64,000 nucleotides of DNA from Schistosoma haematobium (taxonomy: Eukaryota > Platyhelminthes > Trematoda > Strigeidida > Schistosomatidae): the NCBI RefSeq assembly GCF_000699445.3, contig NC_067196.1:77552364-77616363 (forward strand). The letters are read 5' to 3'. How positions within the stretch are numbered: the first letter of the stretch is position 1; each line of letters starts with the position of its first letter. The translations under genes and the position numbers were made by a program. The notes below the pieces were generated by a model. It saw only the letters and a program-made list of their open reading frames with translations. It searched no databases and was not told the DNA's origin. Positions 12,121-22,654 of this stretch are shown in pieces.

Positions 12121-12706
12121 ATATATTGTGGCATAAGGCTTTAAGTTATAACAGAACCATTCTATCTGATGATAAATCTACTTTTACTTCCAATGAGTAT
12201 TTTATTATGGAAATATATACAATTTGTTGTTTAGAATTAAGAACTTTAAAATCTTTCTTTTCGGGTACTTACAAGGAATTGTTTTGTCTATTCTCTTCAA
12301 TATTAATGTTCCGGTATGGCTATTTGATGAATTTATATGTTAACTAAACGAATGATAATATGAAATGTAACTTTAAAAAAAAGAAAAGAAAAGATGTTAT
12401 TCTGATTCTGAACTAATATAAATATAACAGTGAAATGATTGACAAACTTAATTGAATGTTTTCAATAATTAATATCAATTGAGAAAAAGGAAGCAATTTC
12501 TTACGTATTTCACGACAATTAAATGAATAAGAAGTGATACAATAATTTTCTTTTTCTACAAAATGAATCACAAATGGCTTATTTAAGTTATTTGTTGTAT
12601 GGAAATAATAGTTAGGATCATTCATTATTGGAATCCAAGGCATTATATAGATTAATCAACATGAATTTTATAATGATATATAATTGGTTGATAATGTTTG
12701 AATTGT
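12121..12706. other. 3' flank of the GPCR gene
   Basis: AT-rich DNA downstream of the minus-strand GPCR. It presumably holds the 3' UTR, but AATAAA-like strings are too frequent in this base composition to pick a polyadenylation site. The frames at 12090-12347 and 12413-12643 have no recognisable features. Confidence 0.4.
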
Positions 12707-14041
12707 TTAATTATCCGATGATGATAATCCTTTGGTTCTTGTTATATTTGAAACTGAACACCTATGCTTATCAGTATATTTAATAATTAAGAAACCATTT
12801 TCATTAATGACGGATGAAATTTTATTAGAATTACATAATGATAATAATAATTGTTTTGTACGATCACGAAATTTTTTACCAGCCACACAATAAAATATCC
12901 AATTAGTACATGTAGTCAATAAGCATAAACTACGAAATAAGTAGTATAGAAATTTATGCATATTATTATCAATACTATCTACAATGAAATTTAAATATAA
13001 AAAATAAATAAGTAATGGACATACACTAGCCATATAAACAAAATTCATGCATAATAATAATGGTGTTACATGTGTATGACTATCTTGTGTAATATATTTA
13101 CGTTTATTTAACTCTGATGTTGTTCGAATGTCATTCATTGAACGAATTGTCTGATTATTTATAGTCAATATATTTTCTTGATTTGATATTACACTTTCTG
13201 AACAACATGATTTCTTTTCCTTATGTATATGTATTTCAGTGTCTTCTGGATAATGAATTTTACATAAATCACTGATATTTCTCGTTGTATGAGATGAACA
13301 ATAATAATAATTATTATGATTATGATTATTAGATTGATTCATTTTCATTTTAGATTGAATCGTTTTATTTGTAAATTTATTTCTTGCTAATAAATTACGA
13401 CAAATAATTCCTGTACATGTAGTCATAACAAATACTGGTATTAATCCCCAAAATATTAAATCACATAATGTTGTTAAACGAAATATTTTTTCATTGATTG
13501 GATCACAATCATTATTAATAATTTGCCAATATAATGGATATGGAAGTATTGGTATAATTAATAAAATCGATATGATAATTTGATAAATAAATAATTTTGT
13601 TAATGAAATCCATTTTGATTTAATTTTTAATGGATATAATACAAGATAACAACGTTGTATTGATAAAATACATTGCATATATGCTGACCAATATAATAAA
13701 TAATTTGATAAACTTGTATGAATAATACATAACCAATTATTATAATCTCTAATATCAAGTTTATACCATATTTTTAATAACATCCATATACCTTCAGTTA
13801 TTAATATTAAAAAATCACCAATACAAATACTTATTAACCATATTAATAAATTAGATGAAAATATTTTAGAATATAATAAAAATAATAAACAAAATATTGA
13901 TCCAAAAAATCCAAATGTTATTACTATGGGTAAATACCATATAAGAAAATATTTACATAAATAATCATATAAAGTTATAGTAATAATTAATGGTTGTTTT
14001 AATAAATTATTATGATTTGAAATGACATAACTATAATTCAT
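12707..14041 (-). CDS. Rhodopsin-type GPCR (probable peptide receptor)
   Basis: The 444-residue protein has seven hydrophobic segments: about 31-58, 65-90, 102-128, 148-172, 188-215, 323-352 and 363-388. The usual extracellular disulfide can form between C105 and C179. Position 129-131 reads QRC in place of DRY, TM2 has GDFLIL, and TM7 has NWIFY (380-384) in place of NPxxY, followed by a helix-8-like GKKFRDRTKQLL. The roughly 105-residue third intracellular loop is rich in Asn, His and Ser. N2 is a possible glycosylation site. By family it should sit in the plasma membrane and signal through a G protein. The TM7 end NWIFYCVAGKKFR resembles FMRFamide/neuropeptide-type receptors of invertebrates; a flatworm-restricted orphan group is the main alternative. 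The ORF is unbroken and has no introns. The start is the first ATG with A at -3. The ligand is unknown. Confidence 0.88.
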   Translation of the reverse strand: MNYSYVISNHNNLLKQPLIITITLYDYLCKYFLIWYLPIVITFGFFGSIFCLLFLLYSKIFSSNLLIWLISICIGDFLILITEGIWMLLKIWYKLDIRDYNNWLCIIHTSLSNYLLYWSAYMQCILSIQRCYLVLYPLKIKSKWISLTKLFIYQIIISILLIIPILPYPLYWQIINNDCDPINEKIFRLTTLCDLIFWGLIPVFVMTTCTGIICRNLLARNKFTNKTIQSKMKMNQSNNHNHNNYYYCSSHTTRNISDLCKIHYPEDTEIHIHKEKKSCCSESVISNQENILTINNQTIRSMNDIRTTSELNKRKYITQDSHTHVTPLLLCMNFVYMASVCPLLIYFLYLNFIVDSIDNNMHKFLYYLFRSLCLLTTCTNWIFYCVAGKKFRDRTKQLLLSLCNSNKISSVINENGFLIIKYTDKHRCSVSNITRTKGLSSSDN

Positions 14042-14043
14042 TG

Positions 14044-14135
14044 TCTTTTAATTAATTGATCAATTCATTGATTGATTGATTAATTAATTAATTGATTTTT
14101 AATTGATTGATTGATTTTTAATTGATCATAGATAG
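14044..14135. repeat. TTGA/TTAA low-complexity tract upstream of GPCR
   Basis: Short irregular repeats of ATTGATT and TTAATTAA lie immediately upstream of the GPCR start codon, in its 5' UTR or promoter. No defined promoter element can be picked out. 14136-14510 is ordinary AT-rich DNA. Confidence 0.6.
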
Positions 14136-14511
14136 TTATTGTCTGTGATTTATCTTGTTTACTTTTAATTAGAATTAAGATCATTAAAACATATGTATAT
14201 ATAATTCATAATTTATATTCATTATATATAAGGAATTAATATCATTTTAATAAAGTTTGATATGAAATTTATAATCGAATTCATGATAGTTTCTGTTTTG
14301 TTTTGTGTTGTTTGTTTATTTGTTATTTATGTAGTGTACTATGTGAAAAGTAAACTCTTACATTTATGCAAAAAAAAATCTTTTTTAAATAAGAAATACG
14401 AGTACACTTTATCAATCTGTTTTTTGATTAGATACTGTATTTGACCAATAATAGTCATTGTTTTTTTAAAAAAATTATAATAATGTAATACTATTGGATA
14501 ATTTTATAAAT

Positions 14512-14900
14512 GAAAAACTACTATCAAAAGGGGTTTTGCGGAGATTTTAGAAATTTCAGTAGTTCAAATCATGAGTCAATTAAAGCTAGACCATCATGGA
14601 AAACCTGGAAGCACTGGACAGCCGTTCCGTCCTATTGTAGGACTCCTTAAGAGTGAGCATTCACGATCCTACCCCGCGAGAATAGAACCCAGACCCTGTC
14701 AATCTCGCGTGCGAGCGCTTATCCATTAGGTCACTGACTCGCATCCAACGATGTTAATGTCTAACTTCAACCAATCCACGAAGTTGCGCCACCGTACACC
14801 ATTGTCTTCAGTGAGTTCCTATCTCACAACAGACCTGGTTGAACTCCACTGGTAACGGCTTCTCACTAGAACTCCAGGAGTATCTCTTGAAGTCAATCAC
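14512..14900 (-). repeat. Near full-length hammerhead-SINE, minus strand
   Basis: From right to left it holds the 5' leader (14760-14900), the tRNA-like A/B-box part (about 14660-14760), the hammerhead (14612-14660), the common 3' region and the complete type-1 tail at 14512-14560. The hammerhead is decayed (core CTTAAGGA, GACGGAAC), so cleavage is unlikely. It meets a plus-strand copy head-to-head at about 14905. Confidence 0.8.
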
Positions 14901-14907
14901 TAATGAA

Positions 14908-15090
14908 CAGGGGTCTAGTTGGTTAAGCGCCTGGCGCGAGACTGATAGGTCCTGGGTTTGAATCTCACGGGGTGCGGGATCACGGATACGCACTGCTGAG
15001 GAGTCCCATCCCGGGCGAAACGGTCGTCCAGTGCTTCCAGATTTTCCATGGTGGTCTAGCTTCAATTGACTCATGATTTCAATCAGTGAA
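14908..15090 (+). repeat. Hammerhead-SINE, plus strand, 5'-truncated
   Basis: It starts at the tRNA-like A-box region (GGTCTAGTTGGTTAAGCGCC), has a B box GGGTTTGAATC, then the hammerhead (14990-15034) and the shared 3' region ending near CATGATTTCAATC. The final type-1 tail is missing. It is the right arm of a head-to-head pair with 14512-14900. Confidence 0.8.
14990..15034 (+). ncRNA. Hammerhead ribozyme, type I, intact-looking core
   Basis: Stem I is GCACTG (14990-14995) with CAGTGC (15029-15034), all six pairs. The core CTGAGGA (14996-15002) fits CUGANGA. Stem II GTCC (15003-15006) pairs with GGGC (15013-15016), including one G-U pair. GAAA follows at 15017-15020. A minimal stem III (C15021-G15026) leads to GTC at 15026-15028, with predicted cleavage after C15028. 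A very short stem III is known in schistosome and Penelope-associated hammerheads and is thought to favour activity as a dimer. Among copies in the window this is the only one where core and both long stems are all kept. Activity is inferred. Confidence 0.8.
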
Positions 15091-15209
15091 AAAAATTATT
15101 ATTTGTAAAACGTTAGTTGGATAATCTGATGATATTTGAAATGAATGGTATACATCAATTATGGAATATAGTTTTATTCAGTTAATGAGTATCAACTACA
15201 ATGAAAAGT

Positions 15210-15370
15210 GAGTCTTGGATTTGACTACTAGCTACTATCCAGCTTTGCTTATTAATGCTTGTGACTTTAGGTTATATCAACGTAATCTGTACAGGATTTA
15301 CATATGTCAATAAGAGACTGATCACTTACAGTCTTAAACATAAATAGGAAGATTCAAAGAACTAATACAA
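15210..15370 (+). repeat. Sm-alpha-like 3' fragment
   Basis: It contains ACTAGCTACTATCCAGCTTT, then AATAAGAGACTGATCA and CTTAAACAT, matching the part after the hammerhead in the Sm-alpha copy at 29535-29750. The ribozyme itself is absent. Confidence 0.6.
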
Positions 15371-15411
15371 AACTGAGTTAAAATGTTCGTAATAGTTACA
15401 TGTATTTAAAT

Positions 15412-15610
15412 AGATGAATTTATGAATTAATTGAAGCTAGACCACCATGAAAAACCTGGACAGCTATTTCGTCCTAGTATGGGACTTCTCAACAGGGCGC
15501 ATCTACAATCCCTCCCGCCAGATTCAAACCCGGGATCTGTCGGTGCGCACTACTGAGGAGTCCCATGCTAGGAGGAAATGTCCGTCCGGTGCTTCAGATT
15601 TTCCATGGTA
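15412..15610. repeat. Head-to-head hammerhead-SINE pair (left part)
   Basis: 15412-15540 is a minus-strand copy and 15541-15610 a plus-strand copy. The latter has core CTGAGGAG but GAGGAAAT in place of GACGAAAC. The plus copy is interrupted after TTTTCCATGGTA by the SR2 insertion and resumes at 18213, so this SINE pair was already in place when SR2 inserted. Confidence 0.8.
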
Positions 15611-15763
15611 CTTACTTACTTTACTTACGCCTGTTACTCCCAATGGAGCATAGGCCGCTGAACAGCATTCTCCAACTCACTCTGTCCTGGGCCTTCTTTT
15701 CTAGTTCCATCCAATTCTTGTTCATTTTTCTCATGTCTATCTCCATTTCCCGGCGTAATAGTT

Positions 15764-16241
15764 TAATAGTTTAATGGTCATCATTAGAGATCTATATTAA
15801 TCTAGTTTTTTAGTACCAAATGCTATTTGGTAATAATGGTGATGTTTTTATATCTACATCTGTACTGAATAAATCTAAAGTTATAAATGTTATTGAAGAA
15901 ATATTTCACATGGCTTCTTTATTACCAGTTTAAAATTAGTACTTTTATCATACACTATATGGTTATTAGATTAAAAGACTTAAACGAATTGTATAAAGGG
16001 GATTCTATTAAACATTGCGAATGGTATATACTATCGTGAACTTGGAAATTTGTATAAGGACATACTTAGATGTTATATAATTTATTTTGTCTATTAGAAA
16101 CTATAACCTTATTTTACATTTTTAATTTTTATGGAATGGAAATAGGTAAAAATTCATGATATAATTAACCAATTAACCATCTACAGTTCAGCATCTGTTG
16201 TCTTCTGTTCTAAGCAATCTATGAAATATATTCTTTTACAA
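15764..16241. repeat. 478-bp block inside SR2, copy of 20134-20611
   Basis: By eye it matches 20134-20611 over its whole length at a constant offset of 4370 with one substitution (A/G near 15790). It lies between two SR2 3' ends within a single insertion. No ORF or known family is recognised in it. In SR2 sense its 5' end is at 16241. Confidence 0.9.
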
Positions 16242-16250
16242 CTTACTTAC

Positions 16251-18206
16251 TTACTTACGCCTGTTACTCCCAATGGAGCATAGGCCGCTGACCAGCATTC
16301 TCCAACCCACTCTGTCCTGGGCCTTCTTTTCTAGTTCCATCCAATTCTTGTTCATTTTTCTCATGTCTATCTCCATTTCTCGGCGTAATGTGTTCTTTGG
16401 TCTTCCTCTTTTCCTTTGGCCGTCAGGATTCCATGTGAGGGCTTGTCTTGTGACGCAGTTAGGTGCTTTCCTCAATGTGTGTCCTATCCACTTCCAGCAC
16501 TTCTTCCTGATTTCTTCCTCCGCTGGGATTTGGTTTGGTCTCTCCCACAGTACGTTGTTGCTAATAGTGTCCGGCCAATGGATCTGAAGTATTTTGCATA
16601 GACAATTGTTAATAAACACTTGTATTTTCTGGATGATGGCTTTCGTAGTTCTCCAGGTTTCTGCCCCATACAGTAGAACTGTCTTGACATTTGTATTGAA
16701 AATCCTGACCTTGGTGTTGGTTGACAGTTGCTTTGAGTTCCAGATGTTCTTCAGTTGTAAATATGCTGCTCTTGCTTTGCCGATCTGCGCCTTCACATCT
16801 GCACCAGATCCACCCTGTTCATCAATGATGCTGCCCAAATACGTAAAGGTTTTTACATCTTCCAAATCTTCTCCGTCAATTGTGATTGGATTGGTGCATG
16901 CTGTGTTGTATCGGAGAACCTTACTTTTCCCTTTGTGTATATTGAGACCTACTGCTGCTGAAGCTGCTGCTACATTGTTCATCTTCTCCTGCTTTTGTTG
17001 TTGCGTCTGGGATAGAAGGGGCAGATCATCTGCGAAGTCTAGATCGTCCAGGTGCATCCTAGATGTCCATTGTATCCCGCGCTTCCCTTCAGATGTTGAC
17101 GTCTTCATGATCCAGTCGATCACCAGGAGAAAGAGAAAGGGTGAGAGTAAGCAACCTTGTCTAACACCGGTCTTCACTTTGAACGACTTTGTCAACTGTC
17201 CACCACGCACGATTTTGCAGTGTAATCCATCATATGAACCTTGTATGATATTGACTATCTTCTGAGGCACGCTGCAGTGTCAAAGAAGCTTCCATAGTGT
17301 TGTTCTGTCCACACTATCAAATGCCTTTTCGTAGTCAATGAAGTTGATGTAGAGTGATGAATTCCATTCAATTGATTGTTCCACAATGATCCGTAGAGTT
17401 GCAATTTAGTCTGTACACGATCTATCCTTACGGAATCCTGCCTGTTGGTCACGAAGTTGGGCGTCTACGCAGTCCTTCATCCTGTTTAACAATACCCCGT
17501 TGAAGACTTTTCCCGGTATTGAGAGAAGAGTGATGCCCCTGTAGTTATTACAGTTGCTGAGATCACCTTTCTTTGGTATTTTGATCAGAAGTCCTTCTTT
17601 CCAGTCTGTTGGTACTTGTTCCTCATCCCAAATCTTATTGAAGAGAATGTGGAGTATCCTTGCAGTTACTGCTACGTCTGCTTTTAGTGCCTCTGCTGGA
17701 ATGTTGTCTGGTCCTGCTGCTTTGCCACTCTTGATTTGTCTGATGGCCATGCTTATCTCTTCAATTGTTGGTAGGCCAACATTGATTGGGAGGTCCGTGG
17801 GTGCTGCTTCGATGTTGGGTGGGTTCAGTGGAGCTGGTCGATTCAACAGTTCTTTGAATTGTTCTACCCACCTGTTTTGTTGCTCTTCAATGTTGGTGAT
17901 TACCTTGCCTTCCTTGCTTTTCACTGGTCGTTCTGGTTTGCGGCGATTTCCAGAGAGTTTCTTTGTCATGTCATACAGTTGTCTCATGTCTCCTTCTCTT
18001 ACAGCTTTTTCCGCCGTCGTTGCTAAATCTTCCACATATTTACGTTTGTCGGTTCTGATGCTCCTCTTCACTTGATTGTTAACTTCTGTGTATTCAGCTT
18101 GTGCCTTGGCTTTTTCTGCTCTTGTTCGACTGGTATTGATTGCTGCCTTCTTCTTCCTTCTTTCTAGAATCTTATCCAGTGTATCAACAGTGATCCATTC
18201 CTTGTG
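16251..18206 (-). pseudogene. SR2-like reverse transcriptase, two stops
   Basis: One minus-strand frame of about 650 codons covers the RT and C-terminal region of an RTE-clade non-LTR element. In order: SGKAAGPDNIPAEALKA, NNYRGITLLSIPGKVFNGVL, QAGFRKDRSCTD, a TAA at 17406-17408, motif A FIDYEKAFDSVDR, a TGA at 17280-17282, motif [13 protein letters not shown], the catalytic FADD, then the thumb and the C-terminal [10 protein letters not shown] and [14 protein letters not shown]. Both stops fit single C-to-T changes (CAA to TAA, CGA to TGA). The aspartates of motifs A and C are kept. In the live element this protein makes cDNA at a nicked target. The first codons upstream of 18206 come from the interrupted SINE. 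The endonuclease domain is missing, so the copy is dead. Confidence 0.9.
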
Positions 18207-18212
18207 ATCGTG

Positions 18213-18300
18213 TTTTCCATGGTAGTTTAGCTTTAAGTGATTCATGAATTCAACTGTTAAATTATTAAAATTTGCACAAAGCCCCCTTTTGATAGTGACA
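18213..18300 (+). repeat. Hammerhead-SINE 3' part, continues 15541-15610
   Basis: It starts with the repeated TTTTCCATGGTA and continues the SINE 3' region and type-1 tail to about 18300. It is the right half of the SINE interrupted by SR2. Confidence 0.8.
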
Positions 18301-18364
18301 CGTATATTATATGACCGAGCAGAATATTGGATTATTTTTGTGTACAGTCATTCAAGTAATTGTT

Positions 18365-18432
18365 GTGATACCAGCACAGAGAACGAAACCTCACCAAATC
18401 AACGACCTGAGCTACAAATCTCCACCATCTGA
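18365..18432 (+). repeat. Solitary PLE-associated terminal segment
   Basis: This short stretch includes CAGAGAACGAAACCTCACCA and GAGCTACAAATCTCCACCATCT, the last third of the segment at 3887-4010. Confidence 0.6.
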
Positions 18433-19195
18433 GTGTACATCCTTTTTGTGCTAAATACACAATCCTCAAGGCTAACTTTTGACCTATTATTATTGAATTT
18501 CTCAATTAAACGAAACAACTAAAGGTTTAAAAAAAGATTTCCACTATCAATACTGATTGTTGTCAGTGTAGGATCTAAAAGTTTATATTGCTGGAAAAAT
18601 AAACAACTAAATGACGACATAATCAAGGTGTTTATGTGCTTACTTCACGGTTAAGAATTACAGAGCTTTATTTTATCTCGTCTTTAAGGGCTTAGAAAAT
18701 AATAATCTTAAACTATAAATAAATGGATATTCACTGACCACTGATTTTCCAAGGTACAATAATTGAATGATTTTCACGAGGAAGTCTACAACATGATAAA
18801 CTTCATGTCTGCTAAAATTCAGGCTACAGGTTATTAAAATAAACAACAGAAGGTTTATGAAAGTTACGGAATATTAGTAAATCAATTGCATTCCATTTTG
18901 TTCCATCAAAACATTAAAATTAAGGTTTAGTTGTTATAACAAATAAAAGCTAAGACAAACACTTTATTTAAGTGTCAGAAGTGTGCTTTAGAAAACAATT
19001 AATGCAACTCGAGTAAAAAATTAATAAAATTCGTGCTTGCTTTTATGCTACCGAATGGTGAAATGTTCAGAAATTTTGGGTTTAGTAATGAGAATAACGT
19101 TGAGACAATAAATGCAATAGATAATTGCATGAATTAAAAATAAACTGATTTTATCCCGTTTGCATAAGTGTATGAAATAATTGATGAAATCGATG
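18433..19195. other. AT-rich DNA, nothing recognised
   Basis: No ORF or repeat supported. Confidence 0.4.
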
Positions 19196-19199
19196 GTAA

Positions 19200-19425
19200 T
19201 TTCAGTGGTTGAGATCATGAGTCAATTAAAGCTAAACCATCATGCAAAACCTGGAAGCACTCGACGACCGTTTCGTCCTATTGTGGGGCTCCTCAGTAGT
19301 GTGCATCCATGACACCGCCTCGCGGGATTGGAACCCAGGACCTATCAGTCTCACACGTGAGCGCTTAACCGCTAGACCACTGAGCCGGCCGGCAGCTCGC
19401 GGAGGGCGGGGTCGTGAATGATGAT
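19200..19425 (-). repeat. Hammerhead-SINE with short opposed stub
   Basis: 19200-19392 is a minus-strand copy with the hammerhead on the minus strand at about 19258-19308. Core CTGAGGA and GACGAAACGG are intact, with one mismatch in stem I and one in stem II. About 19397-19425 is a small plus-strand piece matching the part after the B box (GGGCGGGGTCGTGAATG), making another head-to-head junction. Confidence 0.7.
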
Positions 19426-19504
19426 TCTGGTGGAACTACATGTCTACAGTTGACCAGGCTCTTGTCACCAAATCAAGTCTAAATTAACTTTATTTTAAAT
19501 TATG

Positions 19505-19858
19505 TAATGTAACCGCAAGATACGCAACATCCATTGGTCGGATACCATCAGCAACAACCCTCTGTGAGAGAGAAAAAACCAGCTTCCAGCTGAAGAAGGA
19601 ATTAGGAAAAGACGTTGGAAGTGGATAGGATATACATTACGGAAATCATCAAACTGCATCACGAGACAAGCCCTAACTTGGAATCCTGAAAGGAAGCGGG
19701 AAAGGGAGAAGCCAAAGAACACATTACGTCGGGAAATAGAAGCAGATATGAGAAGGAAACAAACAACTGGAAAGGATTTCCCAGGACAAAGTTGGATGGA
19801 GAATGCTGGTGGGCGTCCTATGCTCCTCCACTAGGAGTAACAGGTGTAAGTAAGTTAA
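19505..19858 (+). pseudogene. SR2-like 3' end, plus strand
   Basis: The last about 350 bp of an SR2 copy ends in GTAACAGGTGTAAGTAAG. The plus-strand translation, across frameshifts, contains the motif RQALTWNPE and the [17 protein letters not shown] block. It belongs to the same subfamily as the copy at 56560-56935. No clear target-site duplication was found. Confidence 0.75.
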
Positions 19859-20133
19859 CCTTGGCAGTGATATTTATTAAGAAATCAGTCATTTGTTGTA
19901 TTATCTCATTTATCAGTTTCCGATGCATGAGTTAAACTGTCATTCAAATGAATTAGGGTGATTCACCTTGGGTTTCTAAAATGCCTTATATATACATTTA
20001 CTAGCATAAAATTGTTTACATTTGTAACATATATTAAAATGAAAATAAATGTTTTTCAAATTTATTCATTCCCATAAATAGAAAGTTATTCACATTAGTT
20101 TAAATTTCTCCTTCGTGAATTATGAAAATAGGG

Positions 20134-20611
20134 TAATAGTTTAATGGTCATCATTAGAGGTCTATATTAATCTAGTTTTTTAGTACCAAATGCTATTTGG
20201 TAATAATGGTGATGTTTTTATATCTACATCTGTACTGAATAAATCTAAAGTTATAAATGTTATTGAAGAAATATTTCACATGGCTTCTTTATTACCAGTT
20301 TAAAATTAGTACTTTTATCATACACTATATGGTTATTAGATTAAAAGACTTAAACGAATTGTATAAAGGGGATTCTATTAAACATTGCGAATGGTATATA
20401 CTATCGTGAACTTGGAAATTTGTATAAGGACATACTTAGATGTTATATAATTTATTTTGTCTATTAGAAACTATAACCTTATTTTACATTTTTAATTTTT
20501 ATGGAATGGAAATAGGTAAAAATTCATGATATAATTAACCAATTAACCATCTACAGTTCAGCATCTGTTGTCTTCTGTTCTAAGCAATCTATGAAATATA
20601 TTCTTTTACAA
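20134..20611. repeat. 478-bp block, probable donor of the SR2-internal copy
   Basis: By eye identical to 15764-16241 except for one base. Here the block is not next to SR2 sequence, and its flanks show no common repeat boundary. This suggests it is the resident genomic copy. Confidence 0.8.
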
Positions 20612-20644
20612 AGTTCAAGTAATAAACACTATGAAACTTAAATA

Positions 20645-21010
20645 ATAATTTTATTGAAATCAAGAATCGATCTATGTTGGACAACTCCTAAAAACCTGAA
20701 AGCATTGGACATTTGATTTGTCTTTCTATTGGACTCCTCAGCACGGTGCATCTAATACCTCAGCCACTGAGAATCGAACTTAAGAACTTCGGTCTTGTGT
20801 GTGAATGCCTAAGCTCTAGACCTCTGAGCTAGAATCTAATGGTGTCTAAGTCTATATTTAATTAATTTACGATATCTCACGGCCATCTTTCTGAGTTCAA
20901 TCCTTAATGGCGGGATTGTGGATGAGCACTGTTGAAGAGCTTCAGGAAGCTTCCCGATTCCTCAAGGTTGCGAACTTTAGTCTAACTTAGATCTTTTCAT
21001 GATACTGATG
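20645..21010. repeat. Head-to-head hammerhead-SINE pair, decayed
   Basis: 20645-20880 is a minus copy (core CTGAGGA kept, GAAA lost). About 20885-21010 is a plus copy (GAGCACTGTTGAAGAGCTTC in the hammerhead position). The 5' ends meet near 20882. Confidence 0.65.
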
Positions 21011-21571
21011 ATATGACTTTTTGCTTGGAAGTTGATAATTCCAGATTTACTACAAAACATACATTAATTATTCGTTGACTGAAGTAATTTACAGTGTTTT
21101 CAGTACACTGTCACCAGCGTTTTTGATCGCTTTCCGTTCATATGTCGAGTGAATGCTGTAAATTAGAGTTCAATTTTTACTAAAGACTTTATGTCGGTGG
21201 AGAAATTAGTAAATACCTATTTCGAGTAAATTCACTGAGCCGCAGATTGATATAATGAATAAAATAATGTAAACACAAAGGCTTGAAATGAATGAACATT
21301 TCATGAAAAGTACACTCTTATAAACAGATCTTACATATTAAATAAAAAGAAACATGGACGAAACTCTTAGTTACTACATACTTAATTAACTTTGACAATG
21401 CTACGGAAAACCTTAGCCACTAAGCTCTAAACTCCAAAATTACGTTAATTTTATTGACAACCATTGTTTCTCACCCTTTATGACCACATGTGATGTGCAT
21501 ATTATCTTAGTGTAAATTATCTAACGTGAAATCTAAAATGAATGAAAACTTTATTGTCATCTCAACATTAA
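21011..21571. other. AT-rich DNA, nothing recognised
   Basis: No supported feature. Confidence 0.4.
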
Positions 21572-21805
21572 TTAAAAGTCTACTTTACTTACTTACTTGC
21601 TTACTTATTTACGCCTGTTACTCCCAATGGAGCATAGGCCGCCGATCAGCATTCTCCAACTCACTCTGTCCAAAGCCTTCTTTTCTAATTCCATTCAATT
21701 CTTATTCATTTTTCTCATGTCTATCTCCATTTCCCAGCGTAATGTGTTCTTTGGTCTTCCTTTTTTCCTTTGGCCTTGAGGATTCCATGCGAGGGCTTGT
21801 CTTGT
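21572..21805 (-). pseudogene. SR2-like 3' end, minus strand
   Basis: The TTAC tail (about 21583-21614) is followed by the conserved 3' region to about 21805. It is truncated at its 5' end and very similar to the corresponding part of 15611-15763 and 16242-16450, so it is the same young subfamily. Confidence 0.85.
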
Positions 21806-22650
21806 ATACTTTACTTGTACTTACATGTATCGTATTTTTAATTAGAATTTTATTGTCAATTTGGTGTAACTCAAACATACATTTTATTCATAGATAACGT
21901 ATACATTCTAAGTAAACACTAACTCTTTTTTTCACATTCTCATCTCAACCTCTTCTTCTGTCCTCAATTTAAACCAATCGTTTAGAAAGAAAAAAAAAAC
22001 TGAACTACTTCACTATTTATATAAACTTCCAACCATAGAAGAAACAAAAACACCATATGTTTTCATCATTTATTTTAATTCATTATTATTATTATTCGAA
22101 GTAAAGTTATAAAAATAAAATTAATTCCTTCTTTTACTCTCTAAAAAATGTTTTGTAAAACATGAATACATTCTAAAACTGTTACATAATTATTAACCAA
22201 GTCATGAAATCAATGATGAACTAATTGGAATGAATAAATTTTTGGAAATTTTAAAGAATATAAAAACATTTGCTAACTATATTACATATTTTATGAAGGA
22301 TGTAAAGAATGTTTATAGGCTTCTATTTAGTTCATATAAACTGAATGTACCATCGTCTATGCTTCATAAATTCCAATCATTTTATTGGACTATTAAAAAA
22401 AACTAACCTTTTTCATCAATGATACTTAAAAGACAAAGATACCGTTTTTGGAGACATATTTGATTATGCAACAAAAAAGTCTTCAATTTATACAATAACC
22501 TAAATGTATACAGCTGTTCAATAAAGTAATTGTAATGATCCACTACAGTTTTTATAGTTCAAATAAGAATAATTAGTTCATTCACAGAAAAAAAACATAC
22601 GCAGTGGTATAAAAGATTTAAAAGGTAGTAATGACATGGTTATAGCAACT
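21806..22650. other. AT-rich DNA, nothing recognised
   Basis: Long A and T runs; no supported feature. Confidence 0.4.
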
Positions 22651-22654
22651 CTCC

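Larger units (their letters stand above)
15611..18212 (-). mobile_element. Chimeric SR2/RTE retrotransposon insertion
   Basis: The 2602-bp insertion is flanked by the exact 12-bp repeat TTTTCCATGGTA (15599-15610 and 18213-18224) and splits a SINE. On the minus strand it runs: RT region, 5'-truncated at about 18206; a complete SR2 3' end with TAAG-type tail at 16242; 478 bp of non-SR2 DNA (16241-15764); then a second SR2 3' end of about 150 bp (15763-15611), again ending in a TAAG-type tail. The RT frame has only two stops, so the insertion is young. The 478-bp block also stands at 20134-20611. The endonuclease and 5' module are absent. Confidence 0.85.

Noticed and set aside
16594..18075. Long plus-strand frames of 223 and 173 codons
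   Set aside because: They are antisense shadows of the SR2 reverse transcriptase on the minus strand.
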